Part shown: in pieces, positions 42,450 to 53,064 of the stretch | Layout: each line of letters begins with the position of its first letter | How positions within the stretch are numbered: position 1 is the stretch's first letter | Origin: Larix kaempferi | Lineage: Eukaryota; Streptophyta; Pinopsida; Pinales; Pinaceae | Assembly (NCBI GenBank): GCA_027924585.1 | Contig: BSBM01000436.1 | Coordinates: 11,299,001 to 11,363,000 of the forward strand | Reading direction: 5' to 3' | DNA: 64,000 bases | Notes under the pieces: generated by a model | Told to the model about the DNA's origin: nothing | The model's database searches: none | Seen by the model: only the letters and a program-made list of their open reading frames with translations | Position numbers and translations under genes: made by a program

Positions 42450-42960
42450 TGCTTGTTGGAGTCTGTTGCATTCTTGATGTGCTTGCTGGTGTAGATTGAA
42501 TTGCGACTGGTGTCATAGTAGCTTGAGATGTGACATGTTGCGCAGTCCTGGGGGTGGATGGTACTGAGACATGTTGAGTTGATTTTGGTGTTTGAACCAC
42601 TTCTTCCATCATGTCATCAGGTGCGACGGGATTCACAATTTTCATAATATTTTCTATGCTTCCATCCCATGCTTCATTTTCCACAAATTGAACATCTCTG
42701 CTGATTATGACCTTCCTTGTGGCAAGATCATACAATTTGTATGCTTTTGTATATTCTAAATAACCAGCAAATATGCATTTATGTCCTTTGTTGTCTAATT
42801 TTTTTCTCAACTCATCAGGAATATGTGCATATGAGACACAACAAAATTTTTTTAAATCAGAAACACTATTGTTATCTCCCCAAATAATTTTGTCGAGTTG
42901 GTCATTTTTAGATGATAGGAGGACATTTGAAAATTCATTTCTAAATTTCTTAAGGCTCAT
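42388..42960 (-). CDS. Chimeric 190-codon ORF across three elements (U1)
   Basis: An open frame on the minus strand starts MSLKKFRNEFSNVLLSSKND inside the solo-LTR insertion (42960-42870). It passes without a stop through the copia integrase tail (SVSDLKKFCCVSYAHIPDEL, GYLEYTKAYKLYDLATRKVI, 42869-42450), and ends in the G2 LTR (MQGHLIKASNVIILSHVVS, 42449-42388). The middle part is real copia integrase C-terminal sequence; the two ends are accidental. The copy in U2 has the same length. There is no evidence that it is expressed. Confidence 0.35.
   Translation of the reverse strand: MSLKKFRNEFSNVLLSSKNDQLDKIIWGDNNSVSDLKKFCCVSYAHIPDELRKKLDNKGHKCIFAGYLEYTKAYKLYDLATRKVIISRDVQFVENEAWDGSIENIMKIVNPVAPDDMMEEVVQTPKSTQHVSVPSTPRTAQHVTSQATMTPVAIQSTPASTSRMQQTPTSMMQGHLIKASNVIILSHVVS
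42450..42869 (-). pseudogene. Copia C integrase C-terminal part (U1)
   Basis: The minus strand reads SVSDLKKFCCVSYAHIPDEL, NKGHKCIFAGYLEYTKAYKL and VIISRDVQFVENEAWDG, the normal continuation of copia integrase after 'GMKHS'. It ends in a Thr/Gln/Pro-rich linker with STQHVS and TAQHVT repeats before RT. It is cut on the right by the solo LTR (42870) and on the left by G2 (42449). Its Met start at 42960 belongs to the solo LTR. Confidence 0.9.
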
Positions 42961-43073
42961 TTTTTTATATCTTTATGCATGTAATAAAGTTTGAAAAGCA
43001 TTAGATTGGGTTTTCATTTCAAAAATTTCAAAAGACAGGTTTCTGTAGCTAAGTGCTTATTTAAAACGGTCCC

Positions 43074-43106
43074 TAAGCTACCGAAAGCCCTGCTTTCGGT
43101 AGCTTA
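43074..43106. repeat. Perfect 15-bp hairpin in S
   Basis: TAAGCTACCGAAAGC, loop CCT, GCTTTCGGTAGCTTA form a perfect inverted repeat at 43074-43088 and 43092-43106. The copy in U2 (about 49032-49064) has one arm changed (TTTCGATAGC). Confidence 0.9.
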
Positions 43107-43790
43107 AACGAATTTTCAAGGCTCTCCTAACTACTGAAAGTGAAAGGACATACAGCGTGAGTCAGGGGGCAATTTTCGGTGGCTTGGGCGAATACGATGG
43201 TGTTCATTAGCCACCGAAAGGTAAGTTTCTGGCAGCTTTCAGTTCAAAGGAAAAATTGTTTGAAGCTACCGAAAGCAGAGGCATTCTCAACAATGTTTTG
43301 GCAGCTTACATGTCAAAAGAAAAATTGTCCATAGCCACCGAAAGCAGAGGCATTTTCAACACTTTTTCGTGTCTTATATAGTTCATACTCTGTTTTTTGG
43401 CTTGAAGAAATAGGAGCACGAATGACAGACTTGGATTGGTAGATCTACTTCAGAAGTCTGACAATACTAGAACTCTTTCAGATCACTTGTTTGAATACAT
43501 GTGTTCCAAAAGCTTACACTAGTGATATGTAAACTAAGAATAGATACATAGTACGAATGCTGAGTAGTACTATAGTATATAAACATATCTTCATAAGTCT
43601 AGAATAAGAAGAAGATCCCAAGCTATAAATAAGGTTTTAGTTTTGCATATTTCGAAATCTATTTTTCAAGCAGAGCTTTCGGTAGCTTAGGCGGACATTT
43701 CAATTGTTCATTAGCCACCGAAAGCAGAGCTTACAGCAGCTTACAGGTTAGAATTTTGGCTTTCCTAGCTACCGAAAGCTAAAAATTGGA
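43074..43790. repeat. Cluster of GC[TC]ACCGAAAGC motifs in both orientations
   Basis: Besides the hairpin, the 11-12-base word recurs near 43132 (variant), 43176 (reverse, ttttcggtggctt), 43202, 43265, 43333, 43676 (reverse), 43711 and 43770, about ten copies in 720 bp. The same cluster is present in the U2 copy and its right part in the U3 copy. Confidence 0.8.
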
Positions 43791-44104
43791 CAGAATGTTA
43801 CCATTTTTGCACAGACCTGAGTTTTACTAATCCAAACACCTCAAGGGTGGTTTATAATGTTATATAAAAATTAAAGGCATCATGATCAAGGTTCTGTTTT
43901 AGATTTAAAGGTGCTAGCAAGGTGAGAAGAGGAATCCTCTTGTTTATTTTGGGAAAAAGATGGCTTGTCAATCCTACAGGTGGTAGTTTCCACCTCCCTC
44001 ATCAGCCTTGAAGGTTTCTAAGCTTGTCAAATATTGTTGTAGCCGTCAAAAACCTGAAGACCATCAAGATGGAGGCAGGGGATATTTGCTGTAGAAATGG
44101 CGTT

Positions 44105-44690
44105 TTTACTATGGAGAGTCATCATTTTCAAATGATGATTCTAAGCGAATCGAGAATCTTTTTTTCAAAACTCTTAGAGATTTTTGTTCCTAACATGTCA
44201 AAGAAAAATAACCTCCCTCCAGTTTCCTACAGGTGTTGCAGATTGAGAGAAACGAATCCATCTCTTAACCCTAATTGTCGGATCCCAAAATCTGCCTGTT
44301 TGAAACATGTTTTTGAAATACAGACCTCGGGCAAGTGAAAATGAATCTCAAGGAACTGAGAGAGGTTTTTTCTCAAAACAGATAAATATACAATAACCTC
44401 TCTCGGTTTATACATAGGTGTCACATATTTGGAGATATGAACCCATCTCTGAGCCCCATTTTTCAGCAGTTTGGCCAAATTAATGGTGTTTTACTGTGCA
44501 TAGTCGTCATTTTCAAATGATGATTCTGAGCGACTGGAGAATCATTCTGCAAAATGCTCGGAGGTTTTTCTTCCTAACACATCAGAGAACAATAAATGAT
44601 CTAAGTTTTCCTACAGGTGTCACATATTTGGAGAATCAAATCCATCTCTAAGCACCCATTTTTCAGCAGTTTGGCCAATTAAAAAACGGT
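44105..44690. repeat. Three imperfect tandem repeats of about 190 bp in S
   Basis: Blocks starting near 44105, 44290 and 44480 share the order cattttcaaatgatgattct or variant, 'agagattttt or aggtttttc', cctaaca, 'acaggtgt', 'aatccatctct' or 'aacccatctct', 'atttttcagcagtttggcca'. The middle block lacks the first phrase. The arrangement recurs in the other two copies of S. Confidence 0.7.
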
Positions 44691-45259
44691 TTTGATCTTC
44701 TATCAGGAGGATTTCGACCCAACTTCTGAGGATCTGGGGGAAGATGTTGTAAAGGCTATAAAGCCTAGAGATTGAGAGCAAGAAAGGGTTGGATTTTAGA
44801 GACTAGACTTACTGTATGTGAAACGAGACCTCTTTCTTTAATATGATTAGCCTACAAGCTTCTTTCATTCATTGTTATCAGACCCTGTCCTTTTATTTTC
44901 TGTGATATGCTATTGAGTGAATGGTGTTCTTTGTCTATGTCCATAATCTGGGTAACTGTCATCTTACTATTGATTATTCAACAAGGATCATTAGCATTCA
45001 TTGTAGGTTAATTGGCCCATCATATGTAATTTTTTTACATACGTTCTGGTTAATTGATCGGTTCTCTTTATCCTTTTACCTATCTGATAATAGTCCTTGA
45101 AGTCCTTGCAATGTTTGAGTGTATTCGAGACTGTCTTGAGTAGATTATGCAGTAAGTTAGATGTTCATATTGGTCAAATATTATCCACCACTGAGAGGAT
45201 AAATTAAGTTACCAGGCTCCTTTGACCTACAGCCTAGAAGGACTCCTGTAGTGATAACA

Positions 45260-45990
45260 ACTATGTTTCATACCTGTCCATGCTTCTTGTGGAATTTTGT
45301 TCTTCACACTCTTTGTTGGGAATCTATTGATGATGTATGCAATAGTTTATATCTCCTCATCTCAATTTTCATTTGGAAAATGGTTTGCTTCCATCATACA
45401 GTGCACCATCTCCATGATGGTTGTGTTCTTTCTTTCTGTGACATCATTTTGCTGAGGTGTATACCGCACATTGAATTGCTTGTCTATTCCATGAGATTTA
45501 CAAAAAAATAGAAAATCATTTGAGACATATTCACCTCCTCTGTCTGTCCTTAAGACTTTGATGAAGTGACCACTTTCTTTCTCCACAAGTGCCTTGAACT
45601 GCTGAAAGCAACTAAATGCATCAGATTTGTGTCTTAGGAAATCAATCCATGTGTTTGTTGTGAAATCATCAATGAATATAAGAAAATAATTGCAACCGCC
45701 TATGGATGGTGTTTGCATTGGTCCACAAATATCAGAGTTAATGATTTCAAGTGGTGTGCGTGCTCAATATGACTTTCCTAATTGAAAGAATTCTCTATGT
45801 TACTTGCCAAAAATGCATCCTTCAAATATTCTTTCTGGTTTTTCAATTAGAGGCAAACCTTTCACCATATTATTCATGTGCAATAATTTTATCCCACCAA
45901 AATTCATATGTCAAAATTTGAAATGCCACATCCAAGATTCATCCTGAGCCTCTGACTAAAATGCTGCTTATATCTTTGCACTACTATCTT
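45260..45990 (-). pseudogene. Copia C integrase core (U1)
   Basis: The minus strand reads the zinc region (WMWHFKF, HMNFGGIKLLHMNN, GLPLIEKPERIFEGCIFGK, one Cys changed to Phe). The core follows: NSDICGPMQTPSIGGCNYFL, FIDDFTTNTWIDFL, VLRTDRGGEYVSNDFLFFCK and QQNDVTERKNTTIMEMVHCM, with the D, D and E residues present. It ends KIPQEAWTGMKHS at the ACTAT site. The stretch 45718-45362 is open. Stops and a frame change occur near 45770-45960. Confidence 0.88.
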
Positions 45991-46701
45991 TTTATTCTTT
46001 TTTACTTTCTTCCATAAATGCTGCTCCAAAATGCTCATTCTCTATTTCATAAACAAATTGATTTGTCATCTCTTTCGTATCAGGTTTTATACTCAAAGGA
46101 AACAATTGATTGCTTTTCATTTGCACTTTAGCTATCAGTTGCTTGCTTGGGTACTTGTCCAAAATCACACAGTGATTAATTTCCATGTAGACTTTGTACC
46201 CATTTTGTAACAGTTGTCAAATGCTCATTAAGTTATGTTTTATACCTTTGACATAATAAACATCAAGCATAGTTTTATGCTCCCCTTGTTTGGTTAGAAT
46301 ATCAATAGTTCCTTTTCCCAAAACATTGACTTGGATATTGTTTCCAAGTGTAACATTAGTTTGAATTGATTTATCTAAACTGGAAAAAAAAAATCTAGAT
46401 TTCCAAACATATGATTGCTGCATCCTGAATCTAAATACCATATGTCATATGGGATTTCTTGTACAATATTACATTCAATTGGGGATGCACATGCTAAGAA
46501 CATTGTACTAGTGGAAGCGTCGGAGTTACCTGACTAGTTTTGAACTTGCTTTGTCTGATCACGCCACTTCTTCCTGCATTCATATGCATAATGCCCAAAT
46601 TTCTTGCAATAATGACACTGTATTCTTATTTATCAAGTATTTGGACACTCGGCTGTTTGAAATTCGGATTATGACCTATACCACCGACATTTGTAGGTAT
46701 A
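45991..46701 (-). pseudogene. Copia C gag end, protease, pre-integrase (U1)
   Basis: Zinc knuckle CHYCKKFGHYAYEC (about 46618-46577) is followed by the protease active site WYLDSGCSNHMFGNLDFFSS in a region shifted by a run of extra A bases (46383-46392). Then come VTLGNNIQVNVLGKGTIDIL, MLDVYYVKGIKHNLMSI, and the pre-integrase part MEINHCVILDKYPSKQL to AAFMEESKKE (46186-45992). It lacks about 320 bp of gag compared with U2. Confidence 0.85.
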
Positions 46702-46722
46702 TAATGACTCGAGTATAGAATG

Positions 46723-47510
46723 ACTGAACCTCTTCCTCGATTGAAATTTTACTTTCTTAACAACTTATCTTCTTCCCTTAAGGCACATTGATATGCCTCT
46801 TCCATTGTCCTAGTATATATCATGGTGATTTCATCTTGAATCTCCATTCTCAAGCCATTTACATACCTGGCAGTCTTTTCAGCTGATTCCTCCACATAAC
46901 CAGCTCTCAATTTCACTTTGCAAAAATCTTCAGTATACTCTCTTACAGTCAGCAATCTTTGTCTCAGATTCTGCATCTGTCTATACAAAGTGAACTGGTA
47001 ATCCTCGGGAAAGAATTTGGATTTCATCTTAGCCACCATTCTATCCCACCTCTTGATCAATGGTTTATTATTTCTTCTCCTCTCAGCTTGTACACTATCC
47101 CACCATGGATGCATGCCCTTTCAACCTTTTCACCGCCGATCTGATGTTCTTGTTCTCCTCAATCTCATCATACTCAAAGTAATTGTCTAGATCACTGATC
47201 CAGTCAATGAGGTGTTCAATAGTGAGGCTTCCCTCATAGGTAGGCAATTCAGGTTTGGTCTTGATGTGGCTCCTAGAATTGATTGAAAATACCTCAGTTC
47301 AGGTGTCTCTGCCATAAGTGCTACCTCCTCTTCTTGTTCCTCCTCTTCAGGCTCACTCACATCTCTTGACTCTGGATCTCTCTGTATGCCCAACTCCATA
47401 GCTTCCATATGAGCTCTTAATTCTCTCATCTCCTCCATGACTTCTGCATTTGCTGTTGGTTGGCCTCTACCACGACCCCAAGCTCTGCCAATTCATACAG
47501 CCATGTCCTT
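46723..47510 (-). pseudogene. G2 gag 5' half, duplicated copy (U2)
   Basis: A minus-strand copy of 40771-41552 begins near 47500 and is cut at 46723 by the duplication join. It has LRAHMEAMELGIQRDPESRD, ETPELRYFQSILGATSRPNL and, after a frame break, MHPWWDSVQAERRRNNKPLI to AYQCALREEDKLLRK. It is open for 121 codons at 47114-46749. No protease or RT follows, so this is a passenger of the tandem duplication, not a separate insertion. Confidence 0.88.
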
Positions 47511-47551
47511 GCTCTGTTATCCTGAGAAAGACTCCTTCTCTCATACAAAAA

Positions 47552-48408
47552 TGATGTCGACCTGGATGGCCAACACTATTATCTTCAACACAGATACAGG
47601 GTCTTGTTGTTCTCTACCTGAACCGCTATAAGCTTTTGGACCCCACGAGTGAGCTCTTGCTACTCAACGCAAAGAGGATGATACTCTCACAAATGTTCAT
47701 GCAGGTATTTTCTTAGCAAACGTAATCCTAGCCTGACAAAAGGGCATTTCATGCAGTGAATCATTCAACCAGAACACTAAATTTTTGAACCCCATCTCCA
47801 TACAGTAATAGACTCATTTTATTTTCTATTTAATGGAGGAAACCCACTTACAAACAGAGAATACAATCCATTTCCATGATTTTTGGTTTCTATTGATTCA
47901 TTGGGAAAGAAAATCCAGTTCAACGTGTCTATATCTAGTCTTCTCCCCCTCGACAATAGATTCACAAGCTTAAAAATAAAACCCTCTCGCTTCCATCAAG
48001 CTTCCCACACTTGATCTCAACATAGATACCCTCTACCCCTCTTTGCGTTACTCACCGCCAAGCACTAACTAACTCCATTAGTTTTATTCCAATTACAACC
48101 AAGAGAATGCTAAACCTAACAACCTCATGCACAATTTTGAGGAATCTTACTAAATTTAGCTTAACTAACTCCTACAAATCTATAACAACCTAGCTAGGTG
48201 GCTCAGTCTCCTCGTAGGGAGCTGTAGATAGCCACTTATTCCTATTCAAACTCATTAGCTGACAACACACTACTGTCTTCATAATTAAATTTTTAACAAG
48301 CATTCAATAAACTATTCTCTGACCCTTAAGATTTCTTAGCTCAGTATCAGGACACAACATGTGACAAAATGATCACATTGCTAGCCTTAATTAGATGTCC
48401 CTGCATCA
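47552..48408 (-). repeat. G2 LTR, duplicated copy (U2)
   Basis: Starts TGATGTCGACC and ends CTGCATCA, followed by TGCTT (48409-48413) as in U1. The adjacent primer site has decayed to tctctcatacaa (about 47537-47548). Confidence 0.9.
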
Positions 48409-48919
48409 TGCTTGTTGGAGTCTGTTGCGTTCTTGATGTGCTTGCTAGTGTAGATTGAATTACGACTGGTGTCGTAGTAGCTTGAGATGTGACATGTTGC
48501 GCAGTCTTGGGAGTGGATGGTACTATGACATGTTGAGTTGCTTTTGGTGTTTGAACCACTTCTTTCATCATGTCATTAGGATCGACGGGATTCACAATTT
48601 TCATAATATTTTCTATGCTTCCATCACATGCTTCATTTTCCACAAATTGAACATCTCTGCTGATTATGACCTTCCTTGTGGCAAGATCATACAGTTTGTA
48701 TGCTTTTGTATATTCTAAATAACCAACAAATATGCATTTATGTCCTTTGTTGTCTAATTTTTTTCTCAACTCATCAGGAATATGTGCACATGCGACACAG
48801 CAAAATTTTTTTAAATCAGAAACACTATTGTTATCTCCCCAAATAATTTTGTCGAGTTGGTCATTTTTAGATGATAGGAGGACATTTGAAAATTCCTTTC
48901 TAAATTTCTTAAGGCTCAT
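48347..48919 (-). CDS. Chimeric 190-codon ORF (U2 copy)
   Basis: Same three-part structure and length as 42388-42960: start in solo LTR S, middle copia integrase tail, end in G2 LTR. It differs at about 15 residues. It is not evidence of function on its own. Confidence 0.35.
   Translation of the reverse strand: MSLKKFRKEFSNVLLSSKNDQLDKIIWGDNNSVSDLKKFCCVACAHIPDELRKKLDNKGHKCIFVGYLEYTKAYKLYDLATRKVIISRDVQFVENEACDGSIENIMKIVNPVDPNDMMKEVVQTPKATQHVIVPSTPKTAQHVTSQATTTPVVIQSTLASTSRTQQTPTSMMQGHLIKASNVIILSHVVS
48409..48828 (-). pseudogene. Copia C integrase C-terminal part (U2)
   Basis: Copy of 42450-42869 with SVSDLKKFCCVACAHIPDEL and GYLEYTKAYKLYDLATRKVI. No stop. Bounded by the G2 LTR copy and S copy 2. 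Confidence 0.88.
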
Positions 48920-51241
48920 TTTTTATATCTTTATGCATGTAATAAACTTTGAAAAGCATTAGATTGGGTTTTCATTTCAAAAATTTCAAAAGACAGGTTT
49001 CAGTAGCTAAGTGCTTATTTAAAACGGTCCCTAAGCTACCGAAAGCCCTGCTTTCGATAGCTTAAACAAAATTTTCAAGGCTCTCCTAACTACCGAAAGT
49101 GAAAGGACATACAGCGTGAGTCAGGGGGAAGTTTTCGGTGGCTTGGGCGAATACGATGGTGTTCATTAGCCACTGAAAGATAAGTTTCTGGCAGCTTACA
49201 GTTCAAAGGCAAAATTGTTCGAAGCTACCGAAAGCAGAGGCATTCTCAACAATGTTTTGGCAGCTTACATGTCAAAAGAAAAATTGTCCACAGCCACCGA
49301 AAGCAGAGGCATTTTCAACACTTTTTCATGTCTTATATAGTTCATACTCTATTTTTTGGCTTGAAGAAATAGGAGCACGAATGACAGTCTTGGATTTGTA
49401 GATCTACTTCAGAAGTCTGAAAATACTAGAACTCTTTCAGATCACTTGTTTGAATACATGTGTTCCAAAAGCTTACACTAGTGATATGTAAACTAAGAAC
49501 AGATACATAGTACGAATGCTGAGTAGTACTATAGTATATAAACATATCTTCATAAGTCTAGAACAAGAAGAAGATCCCAAGCTATAAATAAGGTTTTAGT
49601 TTTGCATATTTCAAAAGCTATTTTTCAAGTAGAGATTTCGATAGCTTAGGTGGACATTTCAATTGTTCATTAGCCACCAAAAGCAGAGCTTTCAGTAGCT
49701 TACAGGTTAGAATTTTGGCTTCCCTAGCTACCGAAAGCTAAAAACAGGACAGAATGTTACCATTTTTGTACAGACCTGATTTTTACTGATCCAAACACCT
49801 CAAGGGTGGTTTATAATGTTATATAAAAATTAAAGGCATCATGATCAAGGTTCTGTTTTAGATTTAAAGGTGCCAACAAGGTGAGAAGAGGAATCCTCTT
49901 GTTTATTTTGGGAAAAAGATGGCCTGTCAATCCTCCAGGTGGTAGTTTCCACCTCCCTCATCAGCCTTGAAGGTTTCTAAGCTTTTCAAAGATTGTTGTA
50001 GCTGTCGAAAACATGAAGACCATCAAGATGGAGGCAGGGATATTTGCTGCAGAAATGGCATTTTTATTGTGAAGACTCATCATTTTCAAATGATGATTCT
50101 AAGCGACTAGAGAATCTTTTTTTCAAAACGCTCAGATGCTTTTGTTCCTAACATGTCAAAGAACAATAACCTCCCTCCATTTTCCTACACGTGTTGCAGA
50201 TTGAGAGAAACGAATCCATCTTTGAACCCTAATTGTCGGATCCCAGAATCTGCCTGTTTGACACATGTTTTTGAAATACAGACCTCGGGCAAGTGAAAAT
50301 GAATCTCAAGGAACTAAGAGAGGTTTTTTCTCGAAACGGATTAGTATACAATAACCTCTCTCGGTCTATACACAGGTGTCACATATTTGGAGATCTGAAC
50401 CCATCTATGAGCCCCATTTTTCAGCAGTTTGGCCAATTAATGGCGTTTTAATGTGCAGAGTCGTCATTTTCAAATGATGATTCTGAGCGACTGGAGAATC
50501 ATTCTGCAAAATGCTTGGAGGTTTTCTTCCTAACACGTCAGAGAAAAATAAACACTCTCAGTTTTTCTACAGGTTTCACATATTGGGAGAATCGAATCCA
50601 TCTCTGACCACCCATTTTTCAGTAGTTTGGCCAATTAAAAAATGATTTTTCCCTGGTTTATTAAAAAATGGTTTTGATCTTCTATCAGGAGGATTTCGAT
50701 CTAGCTTCTAAGGATCTGGGGGAAGATGTTGTAAAGGCTATAAATCCTAGAGATTGAGAGCAAGAAAGGGTTGGATTTTAGAGACTAGACTTATTGTATG
50801 TGAAACGAGACCTCTTTCTTTAATATGACCAGCCTACAAGCTTCTTTCATTCATTGTTATCAGACCCTGCCTTTTTATTTTCTGTGATATGCTATTGAGT
50901 GAATGGTGTTCTTTGTCTATGTTCATAATCTGGGTAACTGTCATCTTACTGTTGATTATTCAACTAGGATCATTAGCATTCATTGTAGGTTAATTGGCCC
51001 ATCATATGTAATTGTTTTACATACGTTCTGGTTAATTGATTGGTTCTCTTTATCCTTTTACCTATCTGATAATAGTCCTTGAAGTCCTTGCAGTGTTTGA
51101 GTGTATTCAAGATTGTCTTGAGTAGATTATGCAGTAAGTTAGATGTTCATCTTGGTCAAATATTATCCACCATTGAGAAGATAAATTAAGTTACCAGACT
51201 CCTTTGACCTACAGCCTAGAAGGACTCCTGGAGTGATAACA
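48829..51241. repeat. Solo-LTR-like insertion S (copy 2)
   Basis: 2413 bp, same TGTTATC/GATAACA ends and same ACTAT flanks (48824-48828, 51242-51246) as copy 1. It carries a small extra duplication near 50637-50668 (taaaaaatg, twice). Confidence 0.88.
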
Positions 51242-51965
51242 ACTATGTTTCATAACTGCTTCTTGTGGAATTTTGTTCTTCACACTCTTTGTTGGGAATC
51301 TATTCATGATGTATGCAATAGTTTATATCTCCTCATCCCAATATTCATTTGGAAAATGGTTGGCTGCCATCATACAGTGCACCATCTCCATGATGGTTGT
51401 GTTCTTTCTTTCTGTGACATCATTTTGCTGAGGTGTATACCGCACATTGAATTGCTTGTCTATTCCATGAGATTTACAAAAAATTAGAAAATCATTTGAG
51501 ACATATTCACCTCCTCTGTCTGTCCTTAAGACTTTGATGAAGTGACCACTTTATTTCTCCACAAGTGCCTTGAACTGCTGAAAGCAACTAAATGCATAAG
51601 ATTTGTGTCTTAGGAAATAAATCCATGTGTTTGTTGTGAAATCATCAATGAGTATAAGAAAATAATTGCAACCACCTATGGATGGTGTTTTGATTGGTCC
51701 ACAAATATCAGAGTTAATGATTTCAAGTGGTGTGAGTGCTCTATATGACTTTCCTACTTGAAAGAATTCTCTATGTTACTTGCCAAAAATGCATCCTTCA
51801 AATATTCTTTCTCGTTTTCAATTAGAGGCAAACCTTTCACCATATTATTCATGTGCAATAATTTCATCCCACCAAAATTCATATGTCAAAATTTGAAATG
51901 CCACATCCAAGATTCATCCTGAACCTCTGACTAAAATGCTGCTTGTATCGCTGCACTACTATATT
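51242..51965 (-). pseudogene. Copia C integrase core (U2)
   Basis: Minus-strand copy of the U1 integrase core (TDRGGEYVSNDF, GGCNYFLILIDDFTTNTW, TERKNTTIMEMVHCM), with additional stops. Same order and orientation. The plus-strand ORF at 51233-51487 is a shadow. Confidence 0.85.
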
Positions 51966-51966
51966 T

Positions 51967-53064
51967 TTATTCTTTTTTACTTTCTTCTATAAATGCTGCT
52001 CCAAAATGCTCATTCTCTATTTCATAAACAAATTGATTTGTCATCTCTTTCGTATCGGGTTTTATCCTCAAAGGAAACAAGTGATTGCTTTTCATTTGCA
52101 CTTTAGCTATCAGTTGCTTGCTTGGGTACTTGTCCAAAATCACATAGTGATTAATTTCCATGTAGACTTTGTACCCATTTTGTAACAGTTGTCAAATGCT
52201 CATTAAGTTATCTTTTATACCTTTGACATAATAAACATCAAGCATAGTTTTATGCTCCCCCTGTGTGGTTAGAATATCAATAGTGCCTTTTCCGAAAACA
52301 TAGACTTGGATATTGTTTCCAAGTGTAACATTAGTTTGAACTGATTTATCTAAACTGGAAAAAAAATCTAGATTTCCAAACATATGATTGCTGCATCCTG
52401 AATCTAAATACCATGTCATATGGGATTTCTTGTACAATATTACATTCAATTAAGGATGCACATGCTAAGAACATTGTACTAGTGGAAGCATCAGAGTTAC
52501 CTGACTAGTTTTGACCTTGCTTGCTTTGATCATGCCGCTTCTTCCTGCATTCATATGCATAATGCCCAAATTTCTTAAAATAATGACACTGTATTCTTAT
52601 TTATCAAGTATTTGGCCACTCGGCTGTTTGAAATTCAGATTATGACCTATAACAACGACATTTGTAGGACTGCTGCTACCTCCTCCTCTAGAAGAAATGA
52701 TTCCTCTGCCTCTGAGATTTGATCTTCCCCTTCCTCTTCCATGACTGATTGCTGACCGTGTTGCAAATGCACCTTCTAATGATGTATTTGATCTATTAAT
52801 TCTATGTTCATGATTGATGAGAGAAGCTTGCAACTCATCAATGCTAAACTAACTCTCATATTTGTTTTCCTCCAAGGTCACAACTAAAGATTCAATTTTT
52901 TGGGGAAGAATCCTAAGCACTTTCTCAACAACCTTACTATCCTCTATGAATTCTCCATGATATTTCATTTTATTTATCAGTCTAATGACTTGAGTATAGA
53001 ATGATTCTACTGATTCTATGTTAAGTTTCGTGACAGAGATTCAAAATCTCTTCTAAGAATCTAC
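51967..53064 (-). pseudogene. Copia C gag C-terminus, knuckle, protease, pre-integrase (U2)
   Basis: Pre-integrase MEINHYVILDKYPSKQL (52161-51967); protease WYLDSGCSNHMFGNLDFFSS (52449-52192, Asp-Ser-Gly-Cys); knuckle region near 52590-52550 with the second Cys changed; and gag C-terminus ASLINHEHRINRSNTSLEG and GRGRGRSNLRGRGIISSRGG (52833-52597). The part 52153-53064 is duplicated next to itself. Confidence 0.85.

Larger units (their letters stand above)
42870..45259. repeat. 2.39-kb solo-LTR-like insertion S (copy 1)
   Basis: The segment starts TGTTATC and ends GATAACA, a perfect 7-bp inverted pair, and is flanked by ACTAT on both sides (42865-42869, 45260-45264). It interrupts the copia integrase between SWTGMKHS-type sequence and SVSDLKK. 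A 5-bp duplication and TG/CA ends fit a solo LTR. No gene motif is found inside; ORFs at 44024-44338 and 44227-44478 are not supported. A full internal region is not present in this window, so the parent element is unknown. Confidence 0.8.
40771..53004. repeat. Tandem segmental duplication U1/U2 (about 6 kb units)
   Basis: Unit U1 (40771-46722) contains G2 gag 5' half, primer site, G2 LTR, copia integrase tail, solo LTR, integrase core, and protease. The same order repeats in U2 (46723-53004), including the same insertion points (TGCTT at 42450 and 48409; ACTAT at 42865/45260 and 48824/51242). The join at 46721-46727 shares gact-x-aacctcttcc between copia gag and G2 gag. U1 additionally lacks about 320 bp of copia gag (between 46697 and 46702). 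Confidence 0.9.

Noticed and set aside
44024-44338. Plus-strand 104-codon ORF in solo LTR S
   Set aside because: Not kept open in the other copies and overlaps the 190-bp tandem repeats.
46723-48408. A second independent G2 insertion
   Set aside because: It has the same flanking TGCTT and the same neighbours as 41600-42449; it is a passenger of the segmental duplication.
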